A DNA stretch of 64,000 bases from Mesobacillus jeotgali (GCF_900166585.1 NZ_FVZC01000009.1:1313444-1377443); one strand, 5' to 3'; shown: positions 25,940 through 35,833, numbered from the stretch's first letter. Translations and numbers: made by a program. The notes: generated by a model from the sequence alone, not told the origin.

Positions 25940-27226
25940 ATGGATAAATTATTTAAACTAAAAGCGCATGATACAACATTAGGTAGAGAGTTTTCAGCAG
26001 GCCTGATTTCCTATATAACTGTTGTATATATTATTATCGTCAATGCCACAATATTGTCGGCGGCAGGTATCCCGCTTGAAGCGGGAATCATTGCTACGAT
26101 TCTAACAGTTTTTGCAGGCTGCTTGGTTATGGGTTTCTGGAGCAATACCCCAATTTTGGTCATTCCGGGAATGGGACTGAACGCGATGTTCACTTATACG
26201 ATCGTTCAGTCTGGCGGCTTTGCATGGCAGGAAGCACTTGCAATGGTGTTTGTGTCGGGGATTATTTTCATGGTACTGGCCTTCACTCCGCTGGCAAAGA
26301 CGATTATTTCATCCATTCCAGATTCTTTGAAGGAAGCTATTACAGTGGGAATTGGTATCCTTCTGATACTGATTGGTTTTGATAACAGCGGAATCATTAC
26401 CAGCTCAGAGCATACATTGCTTGCAATCGGTGACCTTAGCAGTTCGACAGCACTTATTACATTGATTGGGTTAATCGTTACCGTCGTGTTATTCATTAAA
26501 AACGTACCGGGTAACCTGCTGCTTAGCATTGTTTTTACATCCGTCCTTTCGCTGATTTTCGGTGATTTTAAAAGTGGCGGAATGACTTGGGGCTTGCCTT
26601 CATTTGGGGGTTATATGTCAGTGTTTGGGCAAATGTCCTTTGCCCAGGCTGGAAATTTTGTTTTCTGGCTGACAGCATTCTCGTTGGCAATGGTTGTCAT
26701 TTTCGAAAATATTGGACTGATTCATGGACATACAAAAATGCTGAATCAGCCGCAAAAATATAAGAAATCGCTGCAGGCGAATGCAATATCGGTTGCAACT
26801 GCTGGTATTTTTGGTACAAGTCCTACCGTGTCGTCCGTAGAGAGTGCAGCAGGAATTGCTGCTGGAGGGCGTACCGGATTAACAAGCATCGTCACAGGAC
26901 TATTATTCCTGGCATCCATCGTCTTGATTCCTGTTATTAAAATGGTGCCAGAGAGCGCAGTTTCCCCTGTTTTAATCTTAATAGGCGTACTAATGCTGCA
27001 AAACATCGCCAATATCAAGCTAGATGATTTATTGGAAAGCTTCCCTGCTCTTCTGATCATCGTGTTGATTCCATTGACATACAGCATTGCAGACGGAATG
27101 GCGATTGGTTTCATCCTTTATCCATTAATAAAGCTTTTAATGGGAAAAGGCAGAGAAATTCAGCCTGCACTCTATATGATTGCTTTGCTTTTCCTTGGTA
27201 ACTTTGTACTTCAATATGCTCTATAA
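25940..27226 (+). CDS. NCS2/AzgA-type guanine-hypoxanthine permease
   Basis: 428-aa purine base importer of the AzgA/PbuG group. It starts MDKLFKLKAHDTTLGREFSA, the family hallmark, continues with GLISYITVVYIIIVNATILS, GMGLNAMFTYTIV near 78 and FGTSPTVSSVESAAGIAAG near 290, and has about 12 membrane spans. GAGAGGAG lies 7 nt before the ATG. No guanine riboswitch was recognised in the leader. The divergent LysR regulator is unusual for this family and suggests specific control. Confidence 0.9.
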   Translation: MDKLFKLKAHDTTLGREFSAGLISYITVVYIIIVNATILSAAGIPLEAGIIATILTVFAGCLVMGFWSNTPILVIPGMGLNAMFTYTIVQSGGFAWQEALAMVFVSGIIFMVLAFTPLAKTIISSIPDSLKEAITVGIGILLILIGFDNSGIITSSEHTLLAIGDLSSSTALITLIGLIVTVVLFIKNVPGNLLLSIVFTSVLSLIFGDFKSGGMTWGLPSFGGYMSVFGQMSFAQAGNFVFWLTAFSLAMVVIFENIGLIHGHTKMLNQPQKYKKSLQANAISVATAGIFGTSPTVSSVESAAGIAAGGRTGLTSIVTGLLFLASIVLIPVIKMVPESAVSPVLILIGVLMLQNIANIKLDDLLESFPALLIIVLIPLTYSIADGMAIGFILYPLIKLLMGKGREIQPALYMIALLFLGNFVLQYAL

Positions 27227-27235
27227 CTATAAAAT

Positions 27236-27264
27236 ACAGCCTTGGAATCCCAAGGCTGTTTTAA
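27236..27264. terminator. bidirectional terminator after purine permease
   Basis: ACAGCCTTGG and CCAAGGCTGT pair around a 4-nt loop, followed by TTTAATTT. It lies between two convergent genes and touches the 3' end of the minus-strand one. Confidence 0.88.
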
Positions 27265-27809
27265 TTTGCTCTTTTAAGAACAAAGGAGGACGCAGTTGTA
27301 TGAATGTTTGGTATGATTTTTGAAGCTTCCTTTAGTAGATGGATTTGAGCCGCCTGAGCCTGGCCAACTGTACCCATGCCATACATCTTCAATGACTTCT
27401 CAAGGACAAGCATCGGTTCAATACCATTTACATAATAGAGGCTCTCCCCAGGACGGGGATAATAAGATTCAAGAGGCTTGGAATTGGATACGACATGATA
27501 CTGAGCTTCACCTTTTTGAGAGTAGCCTGCCACCACTGCTTCTATTGATCGTCCAAACACAGTAAACATGGGATCATTGATAGATGACTGGATCGTTTCC
27601 GCCAATTCTTTAAGGCTAAATCCTTGTTTAACAAGAGTTTCCGCAGCATTAGCTGCCATTAAGGAAAATTCTTCATCGCCTGAAAAAGCAATGAACGCTG
27701 TATCTGGTATTAATACTTTAAAGTTAGAGTCGTCGGCAATCTGATGATTTCCCAAATCAGTAACTAATGAAATAAAATCTTCTCTTGCAACAATCGATAC
27801 AAGGCCCAT
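27261..27809 (-). CDS. hypothetical protein, about 182 aa
   Basis: Cytosolic protein without signal or membrane segments: MGLVSIVAREDFISLVTDLG near the start, TAFIAFSGDEEFSLMAANAA near 38. The alternation of strands and helices and the SFVLKR end give a weak impression of an Ntn-hydrolase or proteasome-like fold, but no catalytic residue can be named. AAGGAGTG is correctly spaced from the ATG at 27809; the frame opens three codons earlier. I do not recognise the family. Confidence 0.75.
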   Translation of the reverse strand: MGLVSIVAREDFISLVTDLGNHQIADDSNFKVLIPDTAFIAFSGDEEFSLMAANAAETLVKQGFSLKELAETIQSSINDPMFTVFGRSIEAVVAGYSQKGEAQYHVVSNSKPLESYYPRPGESLYYVNGIEPMLVLEKSLKMYGMGTVGQAQAAQIHLLKEASKIIPNIHTTASSFVLKRAN

Positions 27810-28034
27810 AGAAACCACTCCTTATATTCCATCTATCTTAAACATACCTCTTTGGCCACAAATATCAATAGGAGAAGTTGTCGATTCATTAGAAGTTTTC
27901 GCAAGTTTTGTCAATTTTGTTGAAAAAGATTAATGTCGGGGTCTAAATGGTATAAGAAATGATATTTTAAAAAATAATTCCGTAATTTCAGGGTATCTAT
28001 TTGATAGACACTTCACTCTTATACCAGCTTCAAT

Positions 28035-28116
28035 ATGTCCAAGAATCCACTTTTAATAGCATTTCATTTTTATGCAACCCCCACAATGTCTAAGAAACCC
28101 GAAATCATAAACATTT
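28035..28116 (-). repeat. two reverse copies of the TGTCTATTAAAT repeat
   Basis: 28035-28065 and 28086-28116, read on the minus strand, match the units at 9551-9632: both keep the (A)AATG start, the T-rich CTATTAAA or TTATGATT middle and the end TTCTT(G/A)GACAT. They sit in the 375-bp gap downstream of citB, which holds no gene. Confidence 0.7.
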
Positions 28117-28145
28117 TACGCTTATTAAGCACAAAAACATAAAAA

Positions 28146-28177
28146 AACCCCCTGTTCCAATGTAGGATCAGGGGGTT
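28146..28177 (-). terminator. terminator after citB
   Basis: AACCCCCTG and CAGGGGGTT pair perfectly over 9 bp around a 14-nt loop, with a run of T on the minus strand. Confidence 0.92.
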
Positions 28178-28184
28178 GATTACA

Positions 28185-30893
28185 TTACGCTTTTAATTTA
28201 TCACGAAGAACCATTTGCAGGATGCCGCCGTGACGGTAATAATCGATTTCAACTTCTGAATCAAAGCGCACAAGAGCTTCGAAAGTCTTCTTGTTGCCAT
28301 CTTCGTCAGTAGCTGTCACAGTGATGATGTCGCGTGGGCGAACCTTTTCATCAATCTGGACGTCGAATGATTCTCTTCCTGTAAGGCCAAGAGTTTCTGC
28401 ATTTTCACCTGCTTTGAATTGAAGTGGCAGAACGCCCATCAATACAAGGTTTGAACGATGAATACGCTCGAAGCTTTCAGCGATAACAGTCTTGATTCCC
28501 AGTAGGTTAGTACCCTTTGCAGCCCAGTCACGGGATGAACCCATTCCGTAATCTTTTCCTGCAACAACCATAAGGCCAGTGCCCTGCTCTTTGTACTTCA
28601 TGCAAGCATCAAAGATGGACATGACTTCGTTCGTTGGCCAGTAAGTTGTGAAGCCGCCTTCTGTGCCAGGAGCGATCTGGTTGCGGATACGGATGTTCGC
28701 GAATGTTCCGCGCATCATGACTTCGTGGTTACCACGGCGTGAACCATAAGAGTTGAAATCACGTGGCTCTACACCCTTTTCACGCAGGTATTTTCCAGCT
28801 GGTGTATCTTTGCCGATCGCACCTGCAGGAGAAATATGGTCAGTTGTGACTGAATCACCGAACTTGCCGACAACACGAAGGCTGTTCAATGGAGCAACTT
28901 CTCCAGCTTCTGGAGTCAAACCTTCAAAGAATGGAGGGTTTGCGATATAAGTTGAATCCTCATCGAAAGTGTATAGTGGATCGCTATTTGTCTGAATCTC
29001 GTTCCACTTTTCGTTGTCAGTGAATACAGTTTCGTACTCTCTGCGGAATAGTTCAGGTGTTACAACGCGGTGAACGACTTCGTTCACTTCTGCAGTTGTT
29101 GGCCAGATATCCTTGAAGAATACATCATTGCCATCTTTATCTTTTCCGATAGGGTCATTCTGAAGGTCGATGTCCACTGTACCAGCAAGTGCGTAAGCAA
29201 CAACCAATGGCGGTGAAGCCAGGTAATTTGCTTTTACAAGCGGGTGGATACGTCCTTCGAAGTTACGGTTGCCTGAAAGTACTGAAGTTACTAGAAGATC
29301 GCTTTCAGCAACAGACTTTTCGATTTCTGGCTTTAATGGACCAGAGTTACCGATACATGTTGTACATCCATAACCAACAAGGTTGAAACCAAGAGTTTCA
29401 AGGTAAGGAAGCAATTCTGAATCGCGAAGGTATCCAGTTACAACCTTTGAACCAGGTGCCAATGAAGTCTTAACGAACTTAGGAACTTCCATTCCTAGCT
29501 CAACAGCTTTCTTGGCAACAAGACCAGCACCTACAAGTACGTATGGATTAGATGTATTTGTACAGCTAGTGATCGCAGCAATCGCGATAGCACCTGTTTT
29601 CATAGTAGTGGTGTCGCCATTTGCGAATTCAACAACAGCTTGTTTTTGAATTTCCTTTTTGCCAAGTCCGAATCCCTGGTTTCCTGCAGGAGCAGTCAAT
29701 GCTTCCTGGAAGGATTTCTGCATTGCAGAAAGTGGAATTAAATCCTGCGGACGCTTTGGACCAGACAGGTTAGGTTCAATTTCAGAAAGATTGATTTCTA
29801 CTACATCAGTATAAACTGGCTCTAAAGCAGGATCGAAGAATAATCCATTTTCCTTGCAGTATGCCTCAACCACTTTAATGTGGTCTTCTGGACGGCCAGT
29901 TAAACGCATGTAATCCAATGCTTCTCCATCTACTGGGAAGAATCCGCAAGTAGCGCCGTATTCTGGTGCCATGTTTGCAACAGTCGCACGGTCAGCAAGT
30001 GGAAGCGTCACTACGCCAGGTCCGAAGAACTCGACGAATTTGCCAACAACGCCTTTGCTGCGAAGGACCTGAGTCACTTTAAGTGCAAGGTCTGTTGCAG
30101 TAGCGCCGTTCGGCATATCTCCTACTAATTTAACACCTACTACTTCTGGTACTGGGAAGTATGAAGGCTGGCCCAGCATTCCAGCTTCTGCTTCGATACC
30201 GCCTACGCCCCATCCAAGAACGCCAATACCATTGATCATTGTAGTATGAGAGTCTGTACCTACTAGTGAATCTGGGAACGTTTCGAATTCACCATCTGCA
30301 TTTTCTACAGCGTGGACAACGTTTGCAAGGTACTCAAGGTTCACCTGGTGAACGATACCTGTTGCCGGCGGAACAGCGCGGTAGTTGTCGAATGCTTTCT
30401 GTGCCCAGCTCAAGAACTGGTAACGTTCAGCATTACGTTCGAATTCAAGTTCCATATTCACATTAAGTGCGTCTGGAGTTCCGTATTTATCAACCTGTAC
30501 AGAGTGGTCAATAACTAGATCAACCGGCTTTTCAGGATTGATTTTGTCTGGGTCTCCCCCCATGTCAGCCATTGCTTTCCTAAGTGAAGCAAGGTCAACG
30601 ACAGCTGGTACACCAGTGAAATCCTGGAGAATGACACGTGAAGGCTTAAAAGGCACATCCACTTCTTTTACTTCGCTTGTTCCCCATTTTGCTAGATTTT
30701 CAACATGCTCTTTGGTGATTACAAAGCCATCATGCTGGCGCAGTACGGATTCAAGCAAGACCTTAACAGAGTAAGGCAATTTTGAAACATTGCCGATTCC
30801 AGCCTTTTCTAGTGCTGCCAGGCTATAGTAATGATAGCGATTCCCGTCAACTTCAAACGAACTGCGGGCGTTAAAAACATCTTGGTTTGACAT
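28185..30893 (-). CDS. citB: aconitate hydratase (AcnA/CitB)
   Basis: Tricarboxylic acid cycle enzyme interconverting citrate and isocitrate with a [4Fe-4S] cluster; in Bacillus it also binds RNA when the cluster is lost (family knowledge). It is 902 aa. The cluster Cys residues are in [14 protein letters not shown] near 441 and [14 protein letters not shown] near 507-510. [19 protein letters not shown] and [17 protein letters not shown] are present. GAAGGGGG precedes the ATG. It is monocistronic, with its own terminator and a divergent promoter region shared with sspO that holds a perfect 18-bp palindrome. Confidence 0.97.
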   Translation of the reverse strand: MSNQDVFNARSSFEVDGNRYHYYSLAALEKAGIGNVSKLPYSVKVLLESVLRQHDGFVITKEHVENLAKWGTSEVKEVDVPFKPSRVILQDFTGVPAVVDLASLRKAMADMGGDPDKINPEKPVDLVIDHSVQVDKYGTPDALNVNMELEFERNAERYQFLSWAQKAFDNYRAVPPATGIVHQVNLEYLANVVHAVENADGEFETFPDSLVGTDSHTTMINGIGVLGWGVGGIEAEAGMLGQPSYFPVPEVVGVKLVGDMPNGATATDLALKVTQVLRSKGVVGKFVEFFGPGVVTLPLADRATVANMAPEYGATCGFFPVDGEALDYMRLTGRPEDHIKVVEAYCKENGLFFDPALEPVYTDVVEINLSEIEPNLSGPKRPQDLIPLSAMQKSFQEALTAPAGNQGFGLGKKEIQKQAVVEFANGDTTTMKTGAIAIAAITSCTNTSNPYVLVGAGLVAKKAVELGMEVPKFVKTSLAPGSKVVTGYLRDSELLPYLETLGFNLVGYGCTTCIGNSGPLKPEIEKSVAESDLLVTSVLSGNRNFEGRIHPLVKANYLASPPLVVAYALAGTVDIDLQNDPIGKDKDGNDVFFKDIWPTTAEVNEVVHRVVTPELFRREYETVFTDNEKWNEIQTNSDPLYTFDEDSTYIANPPFFEGLTPEAGEVAPLNSLRVVGKFGDSVTTDHISPAGAIGKDTPAGKYLREKGVEPRDFNSYGSRRGNHEVMMRGTFANIRIRNQIAPGTEGGFTTYWPTNEVMSIFDACMKYKEQGTGLMVVAGKDYGMGSSRDWAAKGTNLLGIKTVIAESFERIHRSNLVLMGVLPLQFKAGENAETLGLTGRESFDVQIDEKVRPRDIITVTATDEDGNKKTFEALVRFDSEVEIDYYRHGGILQMVLRDKLKA

Positions 30894-31056
30894 ATGTTTA
30901 CCCCCTTCTTCTACGTAAACATCATAAACTAAATGAAAGTAATTGTCGAAAAGTTTGAATTTTATTCGTCATCCTAACTTTTCTCACAATTTCATATTAA
31001 TATAATCTTGTATATAAGTAAATAACGAGAAAGTTATTGTGATTGATAAGTTTCTC

Positions 31057-31074
31057 TTATGATAATTATCATAA
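31057..31074. promoter_or_regulatory. perfect 18-bp palindrome between citB and sspO
   Basis: TTATGATAATTATCATAA, centred about 170 bp upstream of the citB start. It contains ATAA/TTAT half-sites of the sort bound by the citrate-sensing regulator CcpC, and also resembles the core of a Fur box (TGATAATTATCA). Which protein binds cannot be decided by eye. Confidence 0.55.
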
Positions 31075-31225
31075 ACAACATTAAAACAACCTTAACCCAA
31101 AAAAAACCTAACAAATAATAAATCAATAACTAGTTTTTATTGGATAGATGTTATTTTACAAAAGTTATTATATTGAATTGCAATCCGTTTTCAGGGAAAA
31201 AATATGGCTGATGGAGGTGAATCCT

Positions 31226-31375
31226 TTGGTGAAAAGAAAAGCAAATCATGTCATCCCTGGTGCCAATGCAGCAAAAGCGCAAGGAAACGGTGCTGGCTAT
31301 AATGAAGAAATGGCTAATGAACCGTTGACTGAGTTGGAAAAACAGAATAATAAGAAACGCAAGAAGAATCAATAA
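31226..31375 (+). CDS. sspO: small acid-soluble spore protein O
   Basis: 49 aa: [20 protein letters not shown], then [20 protein letters not shown] and NNKKRKKNQ, closely matching SspO. The start is a TTG at 31226, which gives MVKRK as in B. subtilis; GGAGG lies 8 nt upstream. It is divergent from citB. Forespore expression is expected from the family. Confidence 0.93.
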   Translation: MVKRKANHVIPGANAAKAQGNGAGYNEEMANEPLTELEKQNNKKRKKNQ

Positions 31376-31415
31376 TAGAAAGTCCTTAAATATAAGAAAA
31401 TGTGGGTGGCAAAAG

Positions 31416-31446
31416 AAAAAGCGGAAGCTTCCCTTCCGCTTTAATT
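31416..31446. terminator. bidirectional terminator after sspO
   Basis: AAAGCGGAAG and CTTCCGCTTT pair around a short loop, with A/T tracts on both sides. It serves sspO and the convergent 85-aa gene. Confidence 0.85.
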
Positions 31447-31447
31447 T

Positions 31448-31705
31448 TTATTCCATATTTACTTCGTTCACTATGCTTCTAAGATCTTGTTGGAATCTCT
31501 CCAGTTGTGCACGTTGATGTTCAGATGCGTTCTCCAAAGCATTTTCAATTTGCTGGAATGCTTCATTGACTTCATTTTTAAGATGTTTTAACTGATGTCC
31601 ATAACTTGCTGAGTCCCGGACAATTTCTGAATAAAGCCCCTGTGCGTCTTCGAATCCTTGCTGAGCTGCCTGGAAGGCTTGTTGTTTATCTTTGTGATAA
31701 GGCAT
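31448..31705 (-). CDS. small coiled-coil hypothetical protein
   Basis: 85 aa, Gln-rich and fully helical: MPYHKDKQQAFQAAQQGFED, then AQGLYSEIVRDSASYGHQLK and a heptad-like tail ALENASEHQRAQLERFQQDL. The pattern resembles YtzC/DUF2524 small proteins of Bacilli, but I am not certain. Position between sspO and sspP suggests a sporulation-linked gene, by neighbourhood only. GGAGG lies upstream at the correct distance. Confidence 0.75.
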   Translation of the reverse strand: MPYHKDKQQAFQAAQQGFEDAQGLYSEIVRDSASYGHQLKHLKNEVNEAFQQIENALENASEHQRAQLERFQQDLRSIVNEVNME

Positions 31706-31819
31706 GTGTGATTTCCTCCTGATGTTTTCAATCTATACCGTTAAATTGCTCATTTACAACTTAATTATTCAGTATAAATTCCAGAGAAAATCGAATCCTA
31801 AAATCAGGAGGGATGAGCA

Positions 31820-31963
31820 ATGAACAAAAACGATTCAAAAGATATGCGCAAAAATGCTCCTAAAGGTGACCAAGACAGCCAGCCTGCTCCACTTAGCGGA
31901 TCCAAAAAGGTTAAAAACCGTAACCATACCCGCCAAAAACATAATTCTGGCCACGATATGTAA
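31820..31963 (+). CDS. sspP: small acid-soluble spore protein P
   Basis: 47 aa: [20 protein letters not shown], then [20 protein letters not shown] and HNSGHDM. This is an almost residue-for-residue match to SspP (CotL). GGAGGG stands 6 nt before the ATG. As in B. subtilis it neighbours sspO and citB. It is closed by a terminator shared with selA. Confidence 0.95.
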   Translation: MNKNDSKDMRKNAPKGDQDSQPAPLSGSKKVKNRNHTRQKHNSGHDM

Positions 31964-31968
31964 AAGGA

Positions 31969-31995
31969 ATGGCTGCCAAATAACCTGGCAGCCAT
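31969..31995. terminator. bidirectional terminator between sspP and selA
   Basis: ATGGCTGCCA and TGGCAGCCAT pair perfectly over 10 bp around AATAACC. It lies between convergent genes; the T tract is poor, so it may act with help. Confidence 0.75.
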
Positions 31996-32000
31996 GATTA

Positions 32001-33407
32001 CTATATAAGCCTTAGTGCTTTCAAAAGGTGCTCTTCCTCTTCAGGAGTAACTGTGCGGAGATCGACATGAACCTCTTCTTTGTGAATCCTGACGACAATG
32101 GCTGGCGAATATTCTGTCCTCAGCTTTCTGGCAATATGTTCAGCACTCATCTCTGGATGGCTGATAGAAGCCAAATAAGTAGGCAGCTCGACATCTGGCA
32201 TTGTTCCTCCGCCAACCTGGCTAGTCCCCGCTGTAATACTTGCCTTTATTTTTCCATTAATAGAATTAATAAGGTTTACGAACTCTTCCGTCCTGTCCTT
32301 CAGTTCTGGTAAAGAAATAAGTAAATCTCGAAGAGTTGGAATATTGTATATCCCCTTCTCTCCTTTCAGATAGTCCATCAAGGTTGCCTCAAGTGCTGCA
32401 AGCGTCATTTTATCCACTCTGACCACACGGGCCAGCTGGTGCTTCTTTAGTTTCTCGATAAGCTCTTTTTTGCCTGCAATAATCCCTGCCTGCGGTCCGC
32501 CTAATAATTTGTCTCCGCTGAAAGAAACGATGTCTGCCCCCATTTTAAGCACTTCACTGACAACAGGCTCTTCACCTATTCCATGTCTCTGGAAATCATA
32601 AAGTACACCACTGCCAAGGTCTTCGTAAAAAATCACATGGTCATGCTTATTTGTAAGCTGAGCCAAATCATTGGTCTCTACTGTTTGCGAAAAACCAACT
32701 ATTTTGAAATTGCTCGTATGGACTTTCATGATCATGGAGGTCTGATCGGACACAGCGTTCTCATAATCGAATAAATGAGTCTTATTGGTTGTCCCCACTT
32801 CAACTAAATGAGCTCCGCTTTCTTCCATAATAGAAGAAATTCTGAACGAGCCTCCAATTTCGACTAGCTGTCCTCGTGAAACGATCACTTCTTTTTCCTT
32901 GGCCAATGCACTAAGGATCATAAAAACAGCTGCAGCATTATTGTTAACGACCATCGCTGCCTCCGCTCCCGTGATTTCCTTTAAAAGAGCCTCTACATGG
33001 CTATGTCGTGAACCACGCTCTCCTTCCTCAAGCCTATACTCAAGGTTGGAGTAATTCATTGCAGTGTCTATTACATGCTTAATGGCATTTTCACTCAGCC
33101 TTGCTCTGCCAAGGTTCGTGTGCAAAATGGTTCCAGTGGCATTAATCACTCTTTTAAGTGTATAATCCAGGCGGCTGGCAACAGCAGCGTCAAGGGATAA
33201 AAAAATGCTTTCCATAAACGCTGCTGTCCCGGGCTCACTGCCCTTCCATTCACCGCTAAGTATATCTTTCCTGACCTTTTCAATTATTAATTTCATCTCA
33301 TCAGTCAAATAGAAATCATGTATATCATACCGTTCAAGTATATCGGTAAACCGTTTATCTTTCTGCAGTTCATGTACTGCAGGCAAGGCTCTTAAAAATT
33401 CCTTCAT
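32001..33407 (-). CDS. selA: L-seryl-tRNA(Sec) selenium transferase
   Basis: PLP enzyme that turns seryl-tRNA(Sec) into selenocysteinyl-tRNA(Sec) using selenophosphate from SelD. It is 468 aa, as expected. Family segments: VINATGTILHTNLGRA near 87, NNNAAAVFMILSAL near 155, VSRGQLVEIGGSFRI near 180 and the PLP Lys in FSGDKLLGGPQAGII near 297. GGAGG precedes the ATG. The selB gene, normally next to selA, is absent here: the 3' neighbour is convergent sspP. The histidine kinase gene lies 80 nt upstream on the same strand and could be cotranscribed. selW-like and selD genes are 2 kb away. Confidence 0.95.
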   Translation of the reverse strand: MKEFLRALPAVHELQKDKRFTDILERYDIHDFYLTDEMKLIIEKVRKDILSGEWKGSEPGTAAFMESIFLSLDAAVASRLDYTLKRVINATGTILHTNLGRARLSENAIKHVIDTAMNYSNLEYRLEEGERGSRHSHVEALLKEITGAEAAMVVNNNAAAVFMILSALAKEKEVIVSRGQLVEIGGSFRISSIMEESGAHLVEVGTTNKTHLFDYENAVSDQTSMIMKVHTSNFKIVGFSQTVETNDLAQLTNKHDHVIFYEDLGSGVLYDFQRHGIGEEPVVSEVLKMGADIVSFSGDKLLGGPQAGIIAGKKELIEKLKKHQLARVVRVDKMTLAALEATLMDYLKGEKGIYNIPTLRDLLISLPELKDRTEEFVNLINSINGKIKASITAGTSQVGGGTMPDVELPTYLASISHPEMSAEHIARKLRTEYSPAIVVRIHKEEVHVDLRTVTPEEEEHLLKALRLI

Positions 33408-33487
33408 GCTCGCATGCCTCCACTGATAAATCTTAATCGCTTCATTATATCATTAATATCCAGTTGAGGATTTTTCAATCCGGTGAA

Positions 33488-35338
33488 TTAGCTGGTATGT
33501 TCGTCATCACGAACTAGACATGGAAGTGTGATAAAGAAAGAAGTTCCGCTATTCAGTACACTGGCAACACGCATTTTCCCATTATGGGCTTCAATGATTT
33601 TCTGACTCATCATAAGTCCAAGTCCGTAGCCTTCCTTTTTGGTGGTCAGGAAGGGACGCCCCAGACTTTCCAAAATCTCAAGAGGAATTCCAGTACCTTC
33701 ATCCTTAATTTCCAGTGTCAATTGTGATACCTCCTCGGTAAGGATTATGTGAATCGTCCCTCCCTTTGGCATGGCCTCAAATGCATTTTTAATAAGATTT
33801 ATCAAAACTTGCTTCAATTGGTTAGAATCACATTTTATAAATAAGTTTGAAGAAGTATCCATGAAAACTATATCAATACCCTTTAAAACTGCCTGTGGAT
33901 TTAAAAAAGAAATGACTTCATCAATAATTGCACTTAAACTTGCTGGCTTAAAATGCGAAGCCTGCGGCTTAGCAATAGCCATAAAGTCGCGAGTTATTGA
34001 TTCCAGACGATCGACTTCGGATAGCATCAAATCGAAATATGTTCTATGTTTATCAACAGCATCCTTTTTCATTAATTGCATAAACCCTTTTATTGTCGTT
34101 AATGGATTCCGGATTTCATGGGCTACGCCAGCAGCCATTTCTCCGACAACCCCAAGTTTTTCAGAATTTATAAAAGCTTGTTCCATTGCCTTCAAATCGG
34201 TAACATCTGTCATCGATCCAATAACTTCAATGACTTTCCCTTCCTTTAGGACAGGCTTCAAGCTTACATACAACTGTCTGTTTTTAAAGGTAATCTCATA
34301 CGTTAATCTTCTTTTTCCGTACCAAGCCAGCTTATAGTTCTCCATAATCTCTGGAAGATTGGGCAATCGGACCGCCTCTAGGGGTTTACCGATAATCCAT
34401 TCTTTTTTGATGTTCAGCACTTCGAGCAGTTCACCCTCGCAAAGGGAATGGATAAACCGGTCTCCTTCTTTCTGGAATTTAAATATCATACCGTCCTGAA
34501 GAGAAAGAATACCGGATAGTTCGTTTTTGGCTGTGATGACTTTTTCATGGCCTTTCTTCCTTTGCTCCATGGTCGCAAAGTAAAAAGCTTCGAGAATATA
34601 GAAATACGCAACTGCTTTCAACAAATGACCGTAAAAATTATGTATATCATAGATACTGTTATAAAGAGTGAAGTTTAGTTCAGATAAAACCATCAGGCTG
34701 AGACTTATGAAAATATTGATTGAATAATAATCAGACTTGTTTTTATAGTATCGGTAAGAAAGAAAAAACAAAATCAAATAAATAAAAGAAATGAAATACT
34801 CAATCCCGTTCTTCAGCGTTGTTGGCCCTACCCCTTCAATAACCATCATTGGCAATCCTGATTCAAACCTGTAAATGATAAAAACGGTACTTGTAACAGT
34901 GAGCAAAGCTAATGGAAGCAAGAAATTTGCAATGTTTTTACTGATTCTCCTATCATCAATACTAAAGATGAGCAGAACAAGGAGCGCACAAAATAATCTT
35001 GCAATAACCCATAGCCAAATCGACTTAGTGATGGAACTATCCATGATGAAGTGTGGCATGCCTAAGTATGATAGAGTATGAAAAAAATCAATTGACCCAA
35101 CCATCAGGAAGGTGATGCTGAGCAATAAAAAACTTAAAGAGTGACTGTATAGCTTCCACCCAATAAAAAATATGGAGAAAGATATTACTATGCTCACCAT
35201 TTCCAGAATCATATGAAAGGCAACGAAATCCTGCTTATCATATAGTTGCAACTTATCAGGATACATTGATATAAGTATGAAAATAGCAATTGCTATCGAG
35301 TTAATTAATAGAATCTTCCGTTTGCCGCTCACTAACAT
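33488..35338 (-). CDS. membrane sensor histidine kinase with MASE3-like domain
   Basis: 616 aa. Residues 1-260 hold about seven membrane spans, including VGSIDFFHTLSYLGMPHFI near 83, which matches the MASE3 sensor domain. A PAS domain follows at about 275-390, then HisKA (VAHEIRNPLTTIKGFMQLM, His about 407) and HATPase (NLIKNAFEAMPKGG, IKDEGTGIP, GYGLGLMMSQKI). No response regulator is adjacent, so it may join the sporulation phosphorelay, as similar kinases do; this is inference. The ATG at 35338 is close to AAAGGA; the GTG two codons later is equally possible. It lies between selA and the SelW-like gene. Confidence 0.88.
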   Translation of the reverse strand: MLVSGKRKILLINSIAIAIFILISMYPDKLQLYDKQDFVAFHMILEMVSIVISFSIFFIGWKLYSHSLSFLLLSITFLMVGSIDFFHTLSYLGMPHFIMDSSITKSIWLWVIARLFCALLVLLIFSIDDRRISKNIANFLLPLALLTVTSTVFIIYRFESGLPMMVIEGVGPTTLKNGIEYFISFIYLILFFLSYRYYKNKSDYYSINIFISLSLMVLSELNFTLYNSIYDIHNFYGHLLKAVAYFYILEAFYFATMEQRKKGHEKVITAKNELSGILSLQDGMIFKFQKEGDRFIHSLCEGELLEVLNIKKEWIIGKPLEAVRLPNLPEIMENYKLAWYGKRRLTYEITFKNRQLYVSLKPVLKEGKVIEVIGSMTDVTDLKAMEQAFINSEKLGVVGEMAAGVAHEIRNPLTTIKGFMQLMKKDAVDKHRTYFDLMLSEVDRLESITRDFMAIAKPQASHFKPASLSAIIDEVISFLNPQAVLKGIDIVFMDTSSNLFIKCDSNQLKQVLINLIKNAFEAMPKGGTIHIILTEEVSQLTLEIKDEGTGIPLEILESLGRPFLTTKKEGYGLGLMMSQKIIEAHNGKMRVASVLNSGTSFFITLPCLVRDDEHTS

Positions 35339-35433
35339 CGTCCTTTCAAATTACAATCCGGTCCTGTATATACATTCGATTATAATAGGTAAAAAGAACT
35401 ATAAGAAGTAAAATTTTTATTTTTTGATAAAAA

Positions 35434-35457
35434 AATACCTGGCCAGCGCCAGGTATT
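35434..35457 (-). terminator. terminator after SelW-like gene
   Basis: AATACCTGG and CCAGGTATT pair around CGCTGG on the minus strand, followed by seven T. It isolates the SelW-like gene from the kinase downstream. Confidence 0.9.
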
Positions 35458-35459
35458 CG

Positions 35460-35696
35460 TTATCCTTCTATCTGCTTTATAATATCGTCAGTATCCGGAA
35501 AGACACCCGTATCCAATTTGGAATAAAGAAGTTTACCGTTTACCGTAACTTCAAAAGCGCCTTTTGAAGCCGGAATTAATTCCATTTTCTCTACCTGGTT
35601 CCGAAAATGGGTGAATAGTTCTTCCGCGAAACTCGCGGCCTTTGGAGCATAGTTTCATTGCATACAAAATTGGACAGTTACTAGAAATTTTTCCAC
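35460..35696 (-). CDS. SelW/SelT/SelH (Rdx) family selenoprotein with in-frame UGA
   Basis: 78-aa thioredoxin-like protein of the Rdx family with a CxxU redox motif. The frame begins at GTG 35696 behind AAGGGGG and reads MEKFLVTVQFCMQUNYAPKA, where U is a TGA at 35657-35655 (codon 14). It continues through EELFTHFRNQVEKMELIPAS and GAFEVTVNGKLLYSKLDTGV to FPDTDDIIKQIEG and TAA. The GAFEV..NG.L..SK...G.FP pattern is that of SelW-like proteins. Frame and family match are uninterrupted on both sides of the UGA, so Sec insertion rather than a pseudogene is favoured. It is divergent from selD, sharing a 137-bp upstream region. The redox partner is unknown. Confidence 0.9.
35624..35638 (-). promoter_or_regulatory. 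candidate bacterial SECIS hairpin of SelW-like gene
   Basis: On the minus strand CCGCGA and TCGCGG form a perfect 6-bp stem around GTT. The loop lies 23-25 nt past the UGA, as in known bSECIS elements with G and U in the apical loop. Confidence 0.7.
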
Positions 35697-35833
35697 TAAA
35701 AATCCCCCTTAAAATCCTTTTCTCTAAGTATTTAATGTCATTTTAGTGTAAAGTCTTCCACTGTGCAAATAATAATGGCTTAAGGATGATTTTAAAAACA
35801 AGAAAGAGTATACTTGCTTTTGAGGTGATTAGG

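Noticed and set aside
31804-31995. Reverse frame of 63 codons
   Set aside because: It is antisense to sspP, whose family match and binding site are clear.
33408-33487. tRNA(Sec) gene next to selA
   Set aside because: No cloverleaf, no TTCAA-type loop or CCA end could be seen here or in the other gaps.
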